Positions 6,015 through 6,839 of a stretch of DNA of 6,839 nt are shown piece after piece. A program made the translations under genes and the position numbers. Each line of letters starts with the position of its first letter. Position 1 is the first letter of the stretch. Origin of the DNA: Planctomycetaceae bacterium (GTDB lineage Bacteria; Planctomycetota; Planctomycetia; Planctomycetales; Planctomycetaceae); assembly GCA_947463775.1 (NCBI GenBank), contig CANHVD010000312.1, forward strand, positions 1 through 6,839, read 5' to 3'. The notes beneath the pieces were generated by a model, which was not told the origin of the DNA, did no database searches, and worked only from the letters and a program-made list of their open reading frames with translations.

Positions 6015-6320
6015 ATGGCGTATTGTCCTGAGTGTAAAGGCGAAATGTCAGCAACAGAAATCGTCTGCCCGCATTGCGGATACGACTTCCCTGCGTCTGG
6101 CTACAACAGCAATACCGGGAGCGGCTTCGCCTATTCAGGGGTTGCTGACGTGGCACTCATCGTAAGCATGTGTGCTGCAACCATTGGAGCATGTGGTGCG
6201 GCAATCGCGGCGGTTGTCGCCATTGCTCACGGACAGTTTATGAACGGACTCCTTGTGTATCCAATCGCGTGTCTCCTGCAACTGGGGATGCTTGTTGTAT
6301 TCATTCGCGTTCAGCAGTAG
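6015..6320 (+). CDS. Zinc-ribbon membrane protein of unknown function
   Basis: 101 residues. The N-terminus has two CxxC knuckles, CPEC (4-7) and CPHC (18-21), followed by GYDF, a typical short zinc-ribbon of about 25 residues that should bind one zinc ion on the cytoplasmic side. After a Gly/Ser/Asn-rich linker (27-41) come two hydrophobic segments, about 43-71 (rich in Ala, Ile, Val and Cys) and 78-97. The tail ends IRVQQ. ATG 6015 is the first possible start because an in-frame TGA lies at 6006-6008; no clear ribosome binding site precedes it. The gene is 215 bases after xylA and separated from it by hairpins, so it is probably transcribed alone. Zinc-ribbon plus membrane-helix proteins are common in planctomycetes, but I cannot name a function. 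The paired cysteines and clean two-helix pattern support a real gene. Confidence 0.77.
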   Translation: MAYCPECKGEMSATEIVCPHCGYDFPASGYNSNTGSGFAYSGVADVALIVSMCAATIGACGAAIAAVVAIAHGQFMNGLLVYPIACLLQLGMLVVFIRVQQ

Positions 6321-6340
6321 TGCCCTTCTGTCTCGGGCAC
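6320..6340 (+). terminator. Short hairpin at the stop codon of the zinc-ribbon gene
   Basis: GTGCCC (6320-6325) pairs with GGGCAC (6335-6340) around a nine-base loop. The stem begins with the last base of the TAG stop codon. There is no T-run after it; an A-rich stretch (GAAAAAT) follows. A second GGGCACCG copy at 6427-6434 could pair with the same left arm. Confidence 0.35.
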
Positions 6341-6436
6341 CGGAAGGCGAAAAATAGGTGTGGGCTCTGCGAATTCGGCGCGCACAGCGTCGGTTCGGAA
6401 ACAATCACCAGCAGGAACGCAACATAGGGCACCGAA

Positions 6437-6487
6437 GTTCAGGAGGGGAACGCATCCTGAGGAACTGTGTTTCTTTCGTTTCCTTCT
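6437..6487 (+). terminator. Terminator-like hairpin with T-rich tail
   Basis: CAGGA (6440-6444) pairs with TCCTG (6455-6459), extended outward by GTT (6437-6439) with AAC (6463-6465) across a three-base bulge. A T-rich stretch follows (6466-6487, including TTTCTTTCGTTTCC). This could end transcription from the zinc-ribbon gene or from a small RNA starting after 6340. The stem is modest and the T-run is interrupted. Confidence 0.35.
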
Positions 6488-6658
6488 GTCCACTTGCTTG
6501 AATTTGTGTTCGACAGAGACTCTCCTGCTGGATTGCACTGGTCTGGTCCACGTTTTATGCGAATGCAATTTCGTGTTTAACTCCAGTCTGTGAGTGATGC
6601 GTAACGGTGGTTTCCCGAAAATCAACCGGAATTCGTGAGTCTGGGCAAAGTGCACTGA

Positions 6659-6712
6659 CTTTTCCGGCGGGAGCTGGACTTCGGAAAGGCACCGCTAAAA
6701 TTCCTCCCGGTG
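6659..6712 (+). promoter_or_regulatory. Folded leader upstream of the secreted-protein gene, possible translation switch
   Basis: CTTTTCCG (6659-6666) pairs with CGGAAAGG (6682-6689) with one wobble, and CACCG (6690-6694) pairs with CGGTG (6708-6712). CCTCCC (6703-6708) is also the exact complement of the ribosome binding site GGGAGG (6746-6751), while CTCCCG (6704-6709) can instead pair with CGGGAG (6668-6673). These pairings exclude one another, which is the layout of a leader that hides or frees the ribosome site. It matches no riboswitch class I recognise. Confidence 0.35.
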
Positions 6713-6745
6713 GTCGTGGGTTGTTCTGCGGCCTTTTAAGTTTCA

Positions 6746-6751
6746 GGGAGG
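6746..6751 (+). promoter_or_regulatory. Strong ribosome binding site
   Basis: GGGAGG lies seven bases before ATG 6759 and is the best Shine-Dalgarno match in the window. It fixes the start of the last gene and is complementary to CCTCCC at 6703-6708 in its own leader. Confidence 0.8.
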
Positions 6752-6758
6752 GTTAAGG

Positions 6759-6839
6759 ATGATTCGGTTCTGGTTCCTTGCGTTGGTACTTGTTGGCCTG
6801 ATGGTTGATGTTTCGGAAGCTCGCGGACGAAATCGTTCC
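6759..6839 (+). CDS. N-terminus of a secreted protein, cut by the window edge
   Basis: Only 27 residues are visible. They look like a classical signal peptide: a short N-region (MIRFWF, one Arg), a hydrophobic core (LALVLVGLMV, 7-16), and a polar region DVSEARGRNRS with likely signal-peptidase cleavage after Ala21 (SEA before Arg). The basic RGRNR stretch right after the cleavage site is seen in several small planctomycete exported proteins, but this is not enough to name a family. A strong GGGAGG ribosome site precedes ATG 6759, and the leader contains competing hairpins that may control translation. Confidence 0.75.
   Translation, partial: MIRFWFLALVLVGLMVDVSEARGRNRS

Larger units (their letters stand above)
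6321..6758. other. 438-bp noncoding gap
   Basis: Open frames on both strands here have low-complexity or Cys/Arg-rich translations with no recognisable domain, so I call no gene. The gap holds the short hairpin at 6320-6340, a terminator-like hairpin with a T-rich tail at 6437-6487, and a leader with competing pairings at 6659-6751. Short direct repeats GGGCACCG (6335, 6427) and GGAACGCA (6414, 6447) may be chance. Confidence 0.5.

Noticed and set aside
6311..6655. Open frames on both strands in the gap after the zinc-ribbon gene
   Set aside because: Their translations lack domains, hydrophobic patterning or good ribosome sites, and they overlap each other and the hairpins.
1..6839. Signs of a mobile element, defence island or CRISPR array
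   Set aside because: No transposase, integrase, terminal repeats, regularly spaced repeats, nuclease or toxin genes were seen; the content is ordinary chromosomal genes.

Overview
The window looks like ordinary chromosome from a planctomycete (Planctomycetota). The best clue is the N-terminal LETRVLLA box of the large secreted protein at 1444-3756, a form of the LEPR-XLL motif found on big extracellular planctomycete proteins. Moderate GC, long intergenic gaps, mostly single-gene units and weak or absent Shine-Dalgarno sites at several genes agree with this. The genus cannot be fixed from the sequence.

Layout. 1-1053 (+) is the C-terminal half of an M13 (neprilysin/PepO-type) zinc metallopeptidase with all active-site motifs visible; its start lies left of the window. 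1054-1443 is noncoding and holds a long two-tier hairpin (1173-1230). 1444-3756 (+) encodes a 770-residue mosaic secreted protein: LEPR-XLL-like box, CAP/SCP domain, SdrD-like segment, Calx-beta domain and four fibronectin-III-like repeats of 89-91 residues. It converges on 3948-4328 (-), a small membrane protein shaped like a two-helix potassium-channel pore but with TGMGPV where a TVGYGD-type filter would be. A 157-bp divergent intergenic region with a small palindrome separates it from 4486-5799 (+), a complete xylose isomerase (xylA) whose metal and catalytic residues fall at the same numbers as in E. coli XylA. Three hairpins follow xylA within about 105 bases. 6015-6320 (+) is a 101-residue zinc-ribbon membrane protein. 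6321-6758 is noncoding, with a possible terminator and a leader that could hide the next ribosome binding site. 6759-6839 (+) is the start of a secreted protein cut by the right edge.

The genes do not form an obvious pathway or operon. Two products are predicted to act outside the cytoplasm in protein breakdown or surface binding, one makes xylulose in the cytoplasm, and two are small membrane proteins of unknown role. xylA has no xylulokinase or xylose transporter beside it here. No mobile element, CRISPR array, tRNA or rRNA was recognised. The items most worth following up are the altered-filter channel-like protein, the strong RNA hairpins at 1173-1230 and 5872-5904, and the possible leader switch at 6659-6751.
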